From Paenibacillus aquistagni (lineage in GTDB: Bacteria > Bacillota > Bacilli > Paenibacillales > Paenibacillaceae): a stretch of DNA of 64,000 nucleotides. Shown in pieces: positions 1 to 8,943 of this stretch (positions are counted from its first letter, which is position 1; each line of letters begins with the position of its first letter). The DNA lies in contig NZ_FXAZ01000004.1 in assembly GCF_900177815.1 (NCBI RefSeq), forward strand, positions 496,001 through 560,000. Direction: 5' to 3'. Below the pieces are notes generated by a model. That model saw nothing but the letters and a program-made list of their open reading frames with translations. It did not search any database and was not told where the DNA came from. A program made the translations under genes and the position numbers.

Positions 1-1
1 G

Positions 2-712
2 CTTCCTTATCTCGAACTGCCGCATGAAATGAATCCGTTCCTTGGCTATCGTGCGATTCGCATCTGCTTGGACCAAGTGGATCTGTTCAAGACACAGCTT
101 CGTGCGATTCTTCGTGCCAGCGTGCATGGCAACATCAAGATGATGTATCCGATGATTGCAACGCTTGCTGAGCTTCGCCAAGCCAATGCAATCTTGGATG
201 AGACCAAGGCTGAGCTTGACAAGGAAGGCATCGCCTACAACAAGGACATGGAAGTCGGCATGATGGTCGAGATTCCAGCTGCCGCAATCATTGCCGATCA
301 ATTGGCAAAGGAAGTAGACTTCTTCTCTATTGGCACCAATGATTTGGTGCAGTACACGATGGCTGCTGACCGCATGAATGAGAAGGTGTCCCACCTGACT
401 CAGCCATTCAACCCTGCTGTGCTTCGTTTGATCCGCATGGTCATTGATGCGGCTCATAAAGAAGGCAAGTGGGCTGGCATGTGCGGCGAGATGGCAGGCA
501 ATCTGACGGCTATTCCGATTCTGCTTGGGCTTGGTCTTGACGAGTTCAGCATGAGTGCAAGCTCTGTGCTTCCTGCACGCGTCTTGCTCAGCCGTCTTAG
601 CCGGGAAGACATGCAAGACATTGCAGCTCAAGCTTTGATGATGGAGCATGAAGACGAGATTCAGCGCTTCGTTCAAGAGCGTGTAGAGGCTGTAAATCAA
701 CTGCTTGTGTAG
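2..712 (+). CDS. ptsI: Enzyme I of the PTS, C-terminal part (5' end outside window)
   Basis: Phosphoenolpyruvate-protein phosphotransferase, the cytoplasmic enzyme that passes phosphate from PEP to HPr. The reading frame is open from base 2, so the window cuts the gene; only about the last 236 residues are seen. They form the PEP-binding TIM barrel: [12 protein letters not shown] near the start, MYPMIAT, the [14 protein letters not shown] segment, and GMCGEMAGN with the conserved active-site cysteine. The end (about 30 residues after the last barrel motif) matches the normal family C-terminus. It is followed by its own terminator, then glcT and ptsG, giving an order where the general PTS gene precedes the glucose-specific genes. 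Identity is firm. Confidence 0.96.
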   Translation, partial: LPYLELPHEMNPFLGYRAIRICLDQVDLFKTQLRAILRASVHGNIKMMYPMIATLAELRQANAILDETKAELDKEGIAYNKDMEVGMMVEIPAAAIIADQLAKEVDFFSIGTNDLVQYTMAADRMNEKVSHLTQPFNPAVLRLIRMVIDAAHKEGKWAGMCGEMAGNLTAIPILLGLGLDEFSMSASSVLPARVLLSRLSREDMQDIAAQALMMEHEDEIQRFVQERVEAVNQLLV

Positions 713-732
713 GCTTGGAAAATTGAAGGAAG

Positions 733-786
733 GCGAGTAAGAAATAATCATGAGAAATGATGGCTTATTTCTTACTCGCTTTGTAG
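733..786 (+). terminator. Rho-independent terminator after ptsI
   Basis: A 14-bp perfect stem (733-746 with 766-779, arms beginning GCGAGTAAGAAATA) is followed by a short T-rich stretch. It closes the ptsI transcript before the glcT promoter. Confidence 0.8.
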
Positions 787-869
787 GTTTTGACAATGTT
801 TACAAATTCGACGATATTTGGATATTTGATATATTTTTAATAATATTCGGTATTTATGAAATAAAGTGG

Positions 870-898
870 TTGACGAAGAGTGTCGCATATCATATAAT
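870..898 (+). promoter_or_regulatory. Sigma-A promoter for glcT
   Basis: TTGACG (870-875), 17-bp spacer, perfect TATAAT (893-898), about 100 bp before the glcT start. A second weaker pair, TTGACA (790-795) and GATATT (813-818) with 17-bp spacing, lies upstream. Confidence 0.75.
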
Positions 899-941
899 AA
901 TGTCGAATGGATGAGTGGTAATCCCATATCGTTGAATACAA

Positions 942-955
942 AGAAAACGGTTTCA
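942..955 (+). promoter_or_regulatory. Candidate CcpA site (cre) in the glcT leader
   Basis: AGAAAACGGTTTCA matches the cre consensus TGWAANCGNTNWCA at 13 of 14 positions. It lies about 45 bp downstream of the glcT -10 element, a position where CcpA would act as a roadblock. Inference from consensus only. Confidence 0.45.
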
Positions 956-997
956 AAACTCCATTTTCTAGCCTTTACATGAGAAAGGAGCTTTTCG

Positions 998-1855
998 TTG
1001 TCAAATGAACGTCGCTTGGAGATTGTACGCGCATTAAGTAATAATGTCGTATTAACGAACGATGTTGTGACGAACACTGAAACGATTCTCATGGGTAAGG
1101 GGATTGGATTCGGCGTAAAGCCTGGAACGACGATTCAAGCAGATGACTCTCGCATTGAGAAAAGGTTCTCTCTGCAGAATAAGCAGCATATGAATCAGTA
1201 TCAAGCGCTGATTGAACAGATTGATCCAGAGGTCATCACGGTGTCAGAGAGAATCATCTCGATGGTATCCGAACAGCTGACTCCGGATCTCAACGAGCAT
1301 ATTCATCTTGCGCTGCCGAGTCATATTGAATTTACTCTCTATCGATTGCGCAATCAGATGCCAATTGAGAATCCGTTCTTATTAGAGATAAGAACCTTGA
1401 ATCCCGATGAGTTCAACGTAGCCATTCAGGCTTCTAAGCTTATCGAGCGAACCTTTAATGTAAAGGTTCCTGAAGAAGAGACAGGATTCCTTACCATTCA
1501 TATTCAATCCGCAGTAGCCCATGTCCCTGTTGGGAATGTGGTGCAGCACAGCCATCTGCTTAAGGATCTGGTTACCTTAATCGAATCTCATCGTGGAATG
1601 GAGATTCCGAAGGACAGCGTGGATTATGTTCGGTTGATCACGCATTTACGGTTTGCGATTGAGCGCATTCGCAAGGGCGAACACTCTCGCAATCCCTTTC
1701 GCGATAAGATGAAGGATATGGTTCCCTATGAGTTTGGGGTTGCGAAGCAATGTGGTGATCTGATGGCTGAACGGCTAGGTGTTGATATATCAGAAGATGA
1801 AGTCGCATACATTGCGATGCATCTGTATCGTTTATTCAGTAAGGACATAGATTAA
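998..1855 (+). CDS. glcT: GlcT/LicT-family transcription antiterminator
   Basis: BglG-family RNA-binding antiterminator of 285 residues, the normal length. Residues about 1-60 form the CAT RNA-binding domain (VLTNDVV, MGKGIGFG), followed by two PTS regulation domains; PRD histidines that would be phosphorylated by the PTS are visible in the segments TGFLTIHIQSA and EVAYIAMHLYR. The start is TTG at 998, chosen because AGAAAGGAG sits 7 bases upstream and the protein then begins at the CAT domain. When glucose is transported the protein should bind the RAT site just downstream of its own gene and let transcription enter ptsG. The RAT/terminator pair between this gene and ptsG supports the GlcT assignment over LicT or SacY. 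Confidence 0.92.
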   Translation: MSNERRLEIVRALSNNVVLTNDVVTNTETILMGKGIGFGVKPGTTIQADDSRIEKRFSLQNKQHMNQYQALIEQIDPEVITVSERIISMVSEQLTPDLNEHIHLALPSHIEFTLYRLRNQMPIENPFLLEIRTLNPDEFNVAIQASKLIERTFNVKVPEEETGFLTIHIQSAVAHVPVGNVVQHSHLLKDLVTLIESHRGMEIPKDSVDYVRLITHLRFAIERIRKGEHSRNPFRDKMKDMVPYEFGVAKQCGDLMAERLGVDISEDEVAYIAMHLYRLFSKDID

Positions 1856-1869
1856 TATGGCATCTTAAA

Positions 1870-1898
1870 GCGTGTTACTAGTACGACTAGGCATGAGC
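1870..1898 (+). promoter_or_regulatory. RAT antiterminator site for GlcT
   Basis: A 29-nt sequence aligns end to end with the LicT/GlcT ribonucleic antiterminator: GTGTTACTAG, loop TACG, then ACTAGGCATGAG. It has the upper CTAG stem and the asymmetric internal loops (GTTA against GCATGAG) typical of RAT. Its 3' half overlaps the first arm of the terminator, so the two folds exclude each other. Confidence 0.85.
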
Positions 1899-1987
1899 TT
1901 CGAAGATGGGCGTATACGATTGCCGTTCTGCAGGCCTTGCAGAACAATGGGCGTCGTCTATACCTTCTTCCAAGCTCATGCCTTTTT
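1889..1987 (+). terminator. Attenuator terminator in the ptsG leader
   Basis: An 18-bp arm (1889-1906, AGGCATGAGCTT...) pairs with 1966-1983 with a single mismatch and is followed by TTTTT. Inside it sits a second perfect hairpin (GTTCTGCA at 1925 with TGCAGAAC). Compared with the short loops of most known GlcT-controlled terminators this one has a large structured loop. Default state: termination before ptsG. Confidence 0.85.
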
Positions 1988-2083
1988 CACGTTCTATCAT
2001 CCAAGCGATGATAACAGGCGCAAGAATAGTTTTGCGGCCTTTTATCCATACTTTACTTATCTATAACTAAGGAGGAAATTCCT

Positions 2084-3544
2084 ATGTTAGCGTTTTTGCA
2101 AAAAATTGGTCGAGCGCTTATGCTCCCAGTCGCAACGCTTCCAGCAGCAGCCATTTTGCTACGCTTTGGTGCTATTGACTACGTCAAAGACTTCCATATG
2201 GGCGAAACGGTTGGCGGATTCTTAAACCAATATGTTGCCCCATTCCTGTTGGCGGGTGGTGACACCATCTTTGGCAACCTGCCATTGATCTTCGCTGTCG
2301 CAATTGCCATTGGTCTGGCGGGAGATGCGGTAGCCGCGCTAGCTGCAGTTATTGCTCATATCATCTTGATTAAGGTGCTGGCAACGGTGCCTACAGCATT
2401 TGCTTTTATTCCAGACGATGTAAAGCTTGATATGGGTGTTCTCGGCGGTATCTTGGCGGGTGGACTTGCAGCCTTTATGTACAACCGCTACCACGATATT
2501 AAGCTCCCTGACTGGCTTGGCTTCTTCGGGGGCAAACGCTTTGTTCCAATCGTAACTTCGGTTTCCATTATCATTGTTGGTCTATTGTTCGGACTCATCT
2601 GGAGCCCTGTACAAGATGCAATTGATTCCTTCGGTAACTGGGTAGTAGGCTTGGGTGCAATTGGCTCAGGCGGGTTTATGGTCGCGAACCGCTTGCTGAT
2701 TCCAACGGGTCTGCACCATATCTTGAACAACGTGGCCTGGTTCCAAATCGGTACCTTTACTGATGCAGCAGGCGAAGTCGTGCGCGGGGATATTAACCGC
2801 TTCTTCGCTGGGGACCAATCAGCGGGAGCCTTTATGACAGGGTTCTTCCCGATCATGATGTTCGCGCTGCCAGGTGCTGCGCTTGCCTTTATCCACACGG
2901 CTAGACCTGAACGCCGTAAAGCAGTAGCTGCTATCTTTATTGGTACAGCGTTCGCTTCTTTCTTGACAGGTATTACAGAACCAATCGAGTTTGCGTTTAT
3001 GTTCGCAGCTCCAGTATTGTACGGTGTGCATGCTGTGTTGTCCGGTCTATCCGGCGTTATTACATCCATGCTTGGCATTAAGCACGGATTTGGCTTCTCC
3101 GCAGGTTTCATTGACTATGCGCTGAACTATCCGCTGGCAACGAAGCCGCTCTTGATCATTCCGATCGGTATCGCATACTTCATCGTATACTATCTGTTGT
3201 TCAGATTCTTGATCGTGAAGCTGAATCTGAAGACACCAGGCCGCGAGGACATGGTCGAAGAGAGCGCGTCCGATGCAGCAGCAAGCAGCAGCAACAACTC
3301 CTTGTCTGAGAAGGCAACAAAAGTATTGGAGTACATTGGCGGCGGAGATAATATCCTCGTGAATGAAGCTTGTATCACACGACTTCGTCTTACCCTTAAG
3401 GACGATAAGGTCGTGAACGAGAACGGCCTCAAATCCTTGGGCGCTGCAGGCATTATGAAGCTTGGCTCCGGAAATGTGCAGATCGTATTCGGTACGCAAT
3501 CCGAACTTCTGAAGGACGAGATCAAGAAGCAGCTCAATAAGTAA
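2084..3544 (+). CDS. ptsG: Glucose-type PTS permease, EIICB
   Basis: Membrane sugar transporter that phosphorylates its substrate during uptake. 486 residues: EIIC with about ten membrane segments (residues 10-385; PTGLHHILN and GITEPIEFAF are substrate-region motifs), a Ser/Asn-rich linker, and a C-terminal EIIB domain with the phospho-cysteine in NEACITRLRL. There is no EIIA domain, so a separate EIIA(Glc) must supply phosphate. AAGGAGG lies 8 bases before the ATG. The GlcT/RAT leader argues for glucose; an N-acetylglucosamine or glucosamine permease of the same family cannot be excluded from sequence alone. Confidence 0.88.
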   Translation: MLAFLQKIGRALMLPVATLPAAAILLRFGAIDYVKDFHMGETVGGFLNQYVAPFLLAGGDTIFGNLPLIFAVAIAIGLAGDAVAALAAVIAHIILIKVLATVPTAFAFIPDDVKLDMGVLGGILAGGLAAFMYNRYHDIKLPDWLGFFGGKRFVPIVTSVSIIIVGLLFGLIWSPVQDAIDSFGNWVVGLGAIGSGGFMVANRLLIPTGLHHILNNVAWFQIGTFTDAAGEVVRGDINRFFAGDQSAGAFMTGFFPIMMFALPGAALAFIHTARPERRKAVAAIFIGTAFASFLTGITEPIEFAFMFAAPVLYGVHAVLSGLSGVITSMLGIKHGFGFSAGFIDYALNYPLATKPLLIIPIGIAYFIVYYLLFRFLIVKLNLKTPGREDMVEESASDAAASSSNNSLSEKATKVLEYIGGGDNILVNEACITRLRLTLKDDKVVNENGLKSLGAAGIMKLGSGNVQIVFGTQSELLKDEIKKQLNK

Positions 3545-3587
3545 GATCGGCTACTCCTAACCCCATGTGAGCTTATATATAGACTTG

Positions 3588-3632
3588 AAGCCTTTAGCAT
3601 CGCAACTGCGCGATCGCTAAAGGCTTTTTTTC
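3588..3632 (+). terminator. Terminator after ptsG
   Basis: GCCTTTAGC (3590-3598) pairs with GCTAAAGGC (3616-3624), extended by further pairs on the inside, and is followed by seven T. Confidence 0.93.
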
Positions 3633-3854
3633 AGCAGCAGCTTGTGTGTCGTCTGTTCAACGGGGCTATAGCTTCCTCCTTCAAGCAGGGGGAGGGAGTG
3701 GACACGTTATCATCACACGTGCTATCAACTTCGTCATTGAGTCTTTAGGACTAGATGAATTATAATGTGGGAAAGAATTCCTTTGCCAGAGTTCTAACCT
3801 CGAACCTAGACTTCATCATCGGATTGGCAAGTACAGTCAGGAGGAGTCGGAACT
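3633..3854 (+). promoter_or_regulatory. Promoter region of a small membrane protein
   Basis: TTGAGT (3737-3742), 18-bp spacer and perfect TATAAT (3761-3766) form a good sigma-A promoter about 90 bp before the small gene at 3855. Nothing else is recognised in this gap. Confidence 0.7.
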
Positions 3855-4031
3855 ATGCTGAAGTATCGATTCATCGTGTGGGGGAGTCTCATTTGTGCTG
3901 TACTGTTTATTGGAGGCAGCCTGCTGCTTGATTTTAATGCCATCTGGCAGGTGCTCTTAAGCTGGCTGCTTGGTGGCGCAAGCATTACGATTGCGGTTTA
4001 TTTCACAGACAAACTGTATCGTGATTTGTAA
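3855..4031 (+). CDS. 58-residue predicted membrane protein
   Basis: Unrecognised short protein with its own promoter and a strong ribosome site (GGAGGAG, 8-9 bases before ATG), which is why it is called despite its size. It begins MLKYRFIVWGSL and has two hydrophobic segments (residues about 5-25 and 30-50) separated by DFNAIW, ending in TDKLYRDL with basic residues. It may be a small two-helix inner-membrane protein. It is a single-gene transcript between ptsG and the convergent hemL, with a hairpin right after its stop. No function is proposed. Confidence 0.65.
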   Translation: MLKYRFIVWGSLICAVLFIGGSLLLDFNAIWQVLLSWLLGGASITIAVYFTDKLYRDL

Positions 4032-4035
4032 AGAA

Positions 4036-4076
4036 AGAAGCGCCGCTTCTCCGTTTCTATGAAGAAGGACGCTTCT
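4036..4076. terminator. Shared terminator between convergent genes
   Basis: AGAAGCG (4036-4042) pairs with CGCTTCT (4070-4076). The T-rich tail is better on the minus strand (for hemL), but the hairpin sits directly after the plus-strand small gene and may serve both. Confidence 0.6.
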
Positions 4077-4099
4077 GTTACTTCGTAAATATATAGATG

Positions 4100-5422
4100 T
4101 TACTTTATTGCCATCCGGCGGAAGCTTTCGTTAGAAGCCTCAATGGTACGATCAATATCCTCTTCGCTATGCGCTGTCGTTAGGAACCAAGCCTCGAATC
4201 GGGACGGGGCGAGACAGATGCCTTGATCAAGCATATGACGGAAGTAGGCACCGAACAATTCCGCATCAGACCCTTGCGCCTCATCATAATTCGTGACAGG
4301 ATGGCTGCAGAAGTGTGTGGAGAAGGCTCCGCGAATCCGGTTAATCGTCATCGGGATGCCGCAGCGGTCTGCGCCTGCTTGAATGCCCTCCACGAGCTTC
4401 ATCGCTTGTGCTTCCATTCGCTCATAGATGCCAGGCTCCTGAAGCACTTCGAGGCATGCAATCCCTGCGGAGATTGATGCTGGGTTGCCGGCCATCGTAC
4501 CCGCCTGATAAGCAGGCCCAAGCGGAGCGACCTGCTCCATGACATGCTTGCGTCCACCGTAAGCGCCGATTGGAAGTCCGCCGCCGATGATCTTGCCAAG
4601 AGCTGTCAGGTCTGGCTCAATCGCAGCATGGTCAGGAAACGCATGATACGTTTGCGCAGATCCATAATGGAAGCGGAATGCGCTGATTACCTCATCATAT
4701 ATGACGAGGGCGCCGTATTCTCTTGTCAGCTTGCAAAGTCCCTCCAGGAAGCCTTCTTTCGGCATTACCATTCCGAAGTTGCCTACGATCGGTTCTACCA
4801 TGACTGCAGCTACATCTTCTCCCCAGCGCTCAAGTGCTTCTTTCAGGCTATCAAGATCGTTGAAGGGCACGGTGATGACTTCGTGCGCAATGCTCTTCGG
4901 AATTCCTGCGCTGTCTGGAATCCCAAGCGTGGACGGACCTGAGCCGGCAGCGACGAGCACAAGGTCAGAGTGGCCGTGATAGCAGCCGGCAAACTTAATG
5001 ATCTTGTTGCGCTTCGTATATGCGCGCGCCACACGGATCGTGGTCATAACAGCTTCGGTGCCGGAGTTGACGAAGCGAACCTTGTCCATTGAAGGGATCG
5101 CTTCTTTCAGCATTCGCGCAAGCTTGATCTCAAGCGCTGTAGGCGTTCCGTACAGGGTGCCGTTTTCGGCTGCCTTGACAATCGCTTGTGTGACATGCGG
5201 GTGTGCATGTCCGGTAATAATAGGGCCATAGGCAGCCAAGTAATCAACGTATTGGTTGCCATCCACGTCCCAGAAATGTGCTCCTTTGGCGCGTTCCATA
5301 AACACAGGGGCACCGCCGCCAACGGCTTTGAAGGAGCGTGAAGGGCTGTTTACCCCGCCCACAATATGGGCTAGCGCCTCTTCATATAGTTCACTGGAGC
5401 GCTCGCGTGGTTGCATTGTCAT
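4100..5422 (-). CDS. hemL: Glutamate-1-semialdehyde 2,1-aminomutase
   Basis: PLP enzyme that converts glutamate-1-semialdehyde to 5-aminolevulinate in the C5 haem pathway. About 440 residues, class-III aminotransferase fold: [10 protein letters not shown] near the N-terminus, [26 protein letters not shown], and [11 protein letters not shown] with the PLP lysine near residue 277. The frame is open further upstream, but I start at 5422 because AGGGAG lies 11 bases upstream and family members begin near here. It is a stand-alone gene, not part of a hemAXCDBL operon, and lies near bcp with an ABC exporter between; that resembles the Bacillus gsaB-bcp neighbourhood, so it may be the second copy (GsaB) of the cell. 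Confidence 0.93.
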   Translation of the reverse strand: MTMQPRERSSELYEEALAHIVGGVNSPSRSFKAVGGGAPVFMERAKGAHFWDVDGNQYVDYLAAYGPIITGHAHPHVTQAIVKAAENGTLYGTPTALEIKLARMLKEAIPSMDKVRFVNSGTEAVMTTIRVARAYTKRNKIIKFAGCYHGHSDLVLVAAGSGPSTLGIPDSAGIPKSIAHEVITVPFNDLDSLKEALERWGEDVAAVMVEPIVGNFGMVMPKEGFLEGLCKLTREYGALVIYDEVISAFRFHYGSAQTYHAFPDHAAIEPDLTALGKIIGGGLPIGAYGGRKHVMEQVAPLGPAYQAGTMAGNPASISAGIACLEVLQEPGIYERMEAQAMKLVEGIQAGADRCGIPMTINRIRGAFSTHFCSHPVTNYDEAQGSDAELFGAYFRHMLDQGICLAPSRFEAWFLTTAHSEEDIDRTIEASNESFRRMAIK

Positions 5423-5584
5423 TGTTTGTCCATCTCCCTTAATTGGTATCAAAATGAATGCATCACGCCATTCAGGTGGCAAGAGAACTTTACTCACGGC
5501 CTGACTGCGTGATGGATAGTGATGTTTAATGATGTGCTTTCTAGTAGGCTGCGTCATTCCGAGCATGATGCGTCTTTCGCTGCT

Positions 5585-6631
5585 CTATGGTGCAGTGGAA
5601 GAGCCCTGGGGCTCTATAGCAGGCTGGAGTGGGTCGGGATTGCCGCTCGTCGAGCTTCCCTGAATAGCGCCGGCTTCCTCCAAGTAATCCTTAATGAATT
5701 TGCGCAGCGCATCCTCGTCCCGCACGCCAAGCACAGCTTCATTATGGATGCGCAGCTCCTGCAGGAGCTCATTTGGCGGCAGCTGTTGGCTCTTGCCTAT
5801 CTGAACATCAAGGCCAAGAATGCCCAGCTTGATCATGTCCTCAGGCTTAAGATTCGTCTCGATATAGGGCGCCATCTGATTGATCAGATGGGGCAGCTGG
5901 ATCAATGACCAAGCTGTCTTCAGCTTGTCGGCAACAGCGCCGAGCAGCTTGCGCTGCCGTTCTGTCCTCGCGTAGTCGGACAGCGCATCATAGCGGAAGC
6001 GGACATATTGAAGCGCCTTGTCTCCATCCAGCACCTGCAGCCCTTTTGCAAGATGAATATCGAATTCATGGTTATCGGCCTTGCTTGTATAGTTCATATC
6101 CTTCTCGACATCCATTTCTACGCCGCCCATGGCGTCGATCAGTGCGATAAAGCCGCGGAAGTCGGTGTACATATAATACTGGATATCAAGACCTGTCCAG
6201 TCACTGAAGGTCTTCATGGCAGCATTCGCGCCTTGTTGAAGCGCGGTATTGGCTCTTGCCTTGCCTTCATCCGGAATGTCCACCAATGTATCGCGCATAA
6301 TGGACATGAGGTGCGCGGTCTTGGTTACAGGATCTATGGAGGCAACCATAATGGTATCGGTCCTAGGAATCTCATGCTCGCTGAAGCCGCGGGCATCTGC
6401 TCCAAGCAGCAGGATGTTGACGCGTTCTCGGCCTTCCCATTTAGGCGGCTCCTGCACTTCCTTATCCTTGCTGCTGTTCTCATTAGGAGGATGGAGCTTC
6501 GTCACCTCAGGGGGCTTGCTCAGGCTGTTCAGGCTGTCGTACAGCCACCACGCGTAAGACCCCGTACCAAGAACGAGAAGCAGTACGAGGGACAGCAAAA
6601 TGGCTTTCCATTTTTTACGTATCCAGTTCAT
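5585..6631 (-). CDS. LytR-CpsA-Psr (LCP) family cell-wall ligase
   Basis: Membrane-anchored enzyme family that transfers undecaprenyl-linked glycopolymers such as teichoic acids to peptidoglycan. 348 residues from the chosen start, which gives a short basic N-terminus, one membrane helix (about residues 10-30, AILLSLVLLLVLGTGSYAWW) and an outside domain. LCP motifs are clear: NILLLGAD, PRTDTIMVASID, HLMSIMRDTLVDIP, GGVEMDV, VRFRYDALSDYARTERQR (conserved Arg residues that bind pyrophosphate). The C-terminal 50 residues are Pro/Ser/Gly rich. An upstream in-frame extension to 6709 is rejected because AAAGGATGG precedes the ATG at 6631 and the extension would bury the signal anchor. Confidence 0.9.
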   Translation of the reverse strand: MNWIRKKWKAILLSLVLLLVLGTGSYAWWLYDSLNSLSKPPEVTKLHPPNENSSKDKEVQEPPKWEGRERVNILLLGADARGFSEHEIPRTDTIMVASIDPVTKTAHLMSIMRDTLVDIPDEGKARANTALQQGANAAMKTFSDWTGLDIQYYMYTDFRGFIALIDAMGGVEMDVEKDMNYTSKADNHEFDIHLAKGLQVLDGDKALQYVRFRYDALSDYARTERQRKLLGAVADKLKTAWSLIQLPHLINQMAPYIETNLKPEDMIKLGILGLDVQIGKSQQLPPNELLQELRIHNEAVLGVRDEDALRKFIKDYLEEAGAIQGSSTSGNPDPLQPAIEPQGSSTAP

Positions 6632-6909
6632 GAAGATCGATCCATCCTTTCTGCAGTCGGAGACTATAGAAGCAGGTCTGGTTGCTGATCCGTTTGGTAT
6701 TCGTAGCAAGCAAGCATCATCGAAATACGCATCAAGCCTGCCGATGCGGTTTGCCTTCTTATCATTATATGTTGTTCATCTAGGCTTATCAATGAATGTA
6801 GAGCGTCCTGCTCATACAGCGAAGAACGGCGGAGAAACTTATAGTATAATGGTAGCTGTCCATTCGAGCGCATTCCAATGGATGGCTGGAGAAGGGGGTT
6901 ATCATACGA

Positions 6910-8148
6910 ATGAATGCGATAGAGGTAGAGAAGCTGCGCAAGACGTTTCGAGTGCAGCGCAACCGTGAAGGCTTGAAGGGAGCATTTCAGGATCTGTTCA
7001 AGCGTGAATATAGTGAGGTCATGGCCGTAAAGGATATCTCATTTGCGATTCCTCAAGGCGAGATTTGCGGCTATATTGGCGAGAACGGAGCAGGGAAGTC
7101 CACGACGATCAAGATGCTTACCGGCATTCTTGTCCCAACAGCCGGATCTTTGAAGGTTCAAGGCTATGTGCCGCATCAGGAGAGGGAAGCCTTTGTGAAG
7201 CATATTGGCGTTGTCTTCGGCCAGCGAAGCCAGCTGTGGTGGGACATCGGAGTGATTGAGTCATTTCGTCTGCTTCGCAAAGTATACCGTGTGCCCGAGC
7301 AGGACTTCAATCGCCGCTTAAACGAGCTGATAGAGCGCTTGTCCTTGCAGGAGCTCTTGAACCGGCCCGTAAGGAAGCTGAGCCTTGGCCAGCGCATGCG
7401 CTGCGAGCTGGTGGCTGCTCTATTGCATCAGCCCGAAGTGGTCTTTCTAGACGAACCGACGATCGGGCTTGATATTGTGGTTAAGGCGGAGATCCGGGAA
7501 TTCCTGCTGCATATGAACAAGGAGTATGGGACGACGATTCTGCTCACGACACATGATCTGCAGGACATTGAAGCGCTGTGCTCCAGAGTGATCATGCTGG
7601 ATGATGGCAATATTATCTATGACGGCAGTCTGGATACGCTCAAATCAACATGGGGCAAGGGACGCGAGGTTCGACTTCAATTCGCGAAGCCTATGGAGCT
7701 CTCGGAGCTTCATCAATTAACCGCTGAGCTTCCGGTTACATGGGAGGCGGCATCCAAGCTGGAAGCCAGTGTCTATGTGCCGAAGGAGCTGAATGTGTCT
7801 GATGTAATCGGCTTAATTGTCGGACAGGCTTCTATCTTGGATCTCAGCATTCATGAGACAAATACAGATGATATCGTGCGGGAGATTTATAAGACAGGCT
7901 CTGCAAGCGCGCCGGCAGTAGAAATGCTTCAGCGAAGCCAAGAGGCGGAGTACGTAAGTATGGGCGAGCGCTCTATAATCGATTCGGGCGCAGTTAATCC
8001 TCAAGATGCAGATATCGCGGCGGCTCCTGTTGACAAGACTTCTGAGAATGGCCACGCATCAGGCGAGCCTGCTGCGGAGACTGCTGGTCGAGAGTTTGCA
8101 GGCGTAGGCGGACGGACTTCGGCATCGGAGGGGAAATCCGATGAATAG
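6910..8148 (+). CDS. ABC exporter ATPase (ABC-2 type, COG4586-like)
   Basis: ATP-binding subunit of a drug/polymer-type ABC exporter. 412 residues: Walker A GENGAGKST (about 57-65), Q-loop region VVFGQRSQLWWD typical of the COG4586 group, signature LSLGQRMR, Walker B VVFLDEPT, H-loop TTHD. After residue about 330 comes an unusual low-complexity tail of some 80 residues (Ala, Gly, Glu and Ser rich) with no domain I recognise. The last 8 bases overlap the next gene, so translation of the permease is coupled. ATG start at 6910 is preceded by GAAGGGGG. Confidence 0.9.
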   Translation: MNAIEVEKLRKTFRVQRNREGLKGAFQDLFKREYSEVMAVKDISFAIPQGEICGYIGENGAGKSTTIKMLTGILVPTAGSLKVQGYVPHQEREAFVKHIGVVFGQRSQLWWDIGVIESFRLLRKVYRVPEQDFNRRLNELIERLSLQELLNRPVRKLSLGQRMRCELVAALLHQPEVVFLDEPTIGLDIVVKAEIREFLLHMNKEYGTTILLTTHDLQDIEALCSRVIMLDDGNIIYDGSLDTLKSTWGKGREVRLQFAKPMELSELHQLTAELPVTWEAASKLEASVYVPKELNVSDVIGLIVGQASILDLSIHETNTDDIVREIYKTGSASAPAVEMLQRSQEAEYVSMGERSIIDSGAVNPQDADIAAAPVDKTSENGHASGEPAAETAGREFAGVGGRTSASEGKSDE

Positions 8149-8935
8149 CGCGTATATGGAGCTGATCCGCATTCGCTTTTTGACGATGCTTGCCTACCGT
8201 GTGAATTATTATTCCGGTATACTCATCTACACTTTGAATATCGGCGTTTACTACTTCACTTGGCAGGCGATCTATGGCGGACAGGGGACATTGGCAGGCT
8301 TTACAGCAGACCAGATGACGACCTATATTGCGGTTTCTTGGATGGCGCGTGCATTCTACTTCAACAATTTGGATCGGGAGATTGCCAATGAAATTCGCGA
8401 CGGCAGCGTCGCGATTCAGTTTATACGTCCGTACAATTATATTATCGTGAAAATGATGCAGGGCTTAGGAGAGGGATGCTTCCGTCTGCTGCTGTTTATG
8501 ACGCCAGGGCTCATTATTGCTTGTCTTCTCTTTCCTGTGAAGCTTCCGACAGACCCGAAGCTATGGATTATTTTTGCGTGGATGCTGTTTATGAGCTTTT
8601 TGATCAATACACAGATTAATATCATTACGGGCTTAAGTGCCTTTTTCGTGGAAAATAATGAAGGGATGATGCGGATGAAGCGAGTCATCGTGGATTTGTT
8701 CTCCGGGGTTATCGTTCCGATCTCCTTCTTCCCAGGATGGCTGATTACGCTGAATGAATGGCTGCCATTTCAAGCGATCACCTATCTGCCGAGCTCTGTC
8801 TTTACAGGACGTGTTCCTGGGGACGAGATCTTAGGTGTGCTGCTGGTTCAGGTGGTGTGGCTCGTGGCCCTGTCTATTCCAATTCTATGGCTGTGGCGGC
8901 AAGCTAGACAGCGACTGTTCGTGCAAGGGGGGTAA
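8141..8935 (+). CDS. ABC-2 type permease, subunit 1
   Basis: Integral membrane subunit, 264 residues with about six helices (starting near residues 18, 58, 105, 140, 180 and 230). The segment DREIANEIRDGSVAIQFIRPYNY is the cytoplasmic coupling region seen in the COG4587/COG3694 permeases that partner COG4586 ATPases. Start overlaps the ATPase gene. Substrate unknown. Confidence 0.85.
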   Translation: MNSAYMELIRIRFLTMLAYRVNYYSGILIYTLNIGVYYFTWQAIYGGQGTLAGFTADQMTTYIAVSWMARAFYFNNLDREIANEIRDGSVAIQFIRPYNYIIVKMMQGLGEGCFRLLLFMTPGLIIACLLFPVKLPTDPKLWIIFAWMLFMSFLINTQINIITGLSAFFVENNEGMMRMKRVIVDLFSGVIVPISFFPGWLITLNEWLPFQAITYLPSSVFTGRVPGDEILGVLLVQVVWLVALSIPILWLWRQARQRLFVQGG

Positions 8936-8943
8936 TTACAAGG

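Noticed and set aside
1872-2066. 64-residue open frame before ptsG
   Set aside because: It lies over the RAT and the attenuator hairpin, has no ribosome site and its codons follow the stem arms.
3047-3600. Two minus-strand open frames inside the 3' half of ptsG
   Set aside because: They are antisense shadows of a well-supported gene, without ribosome sites or recognisable protein features.
6008-6688. 226-residue plus-strand frame
   Set aside because: Antisense to the LCP gene, which has clear family motifs and a good start.
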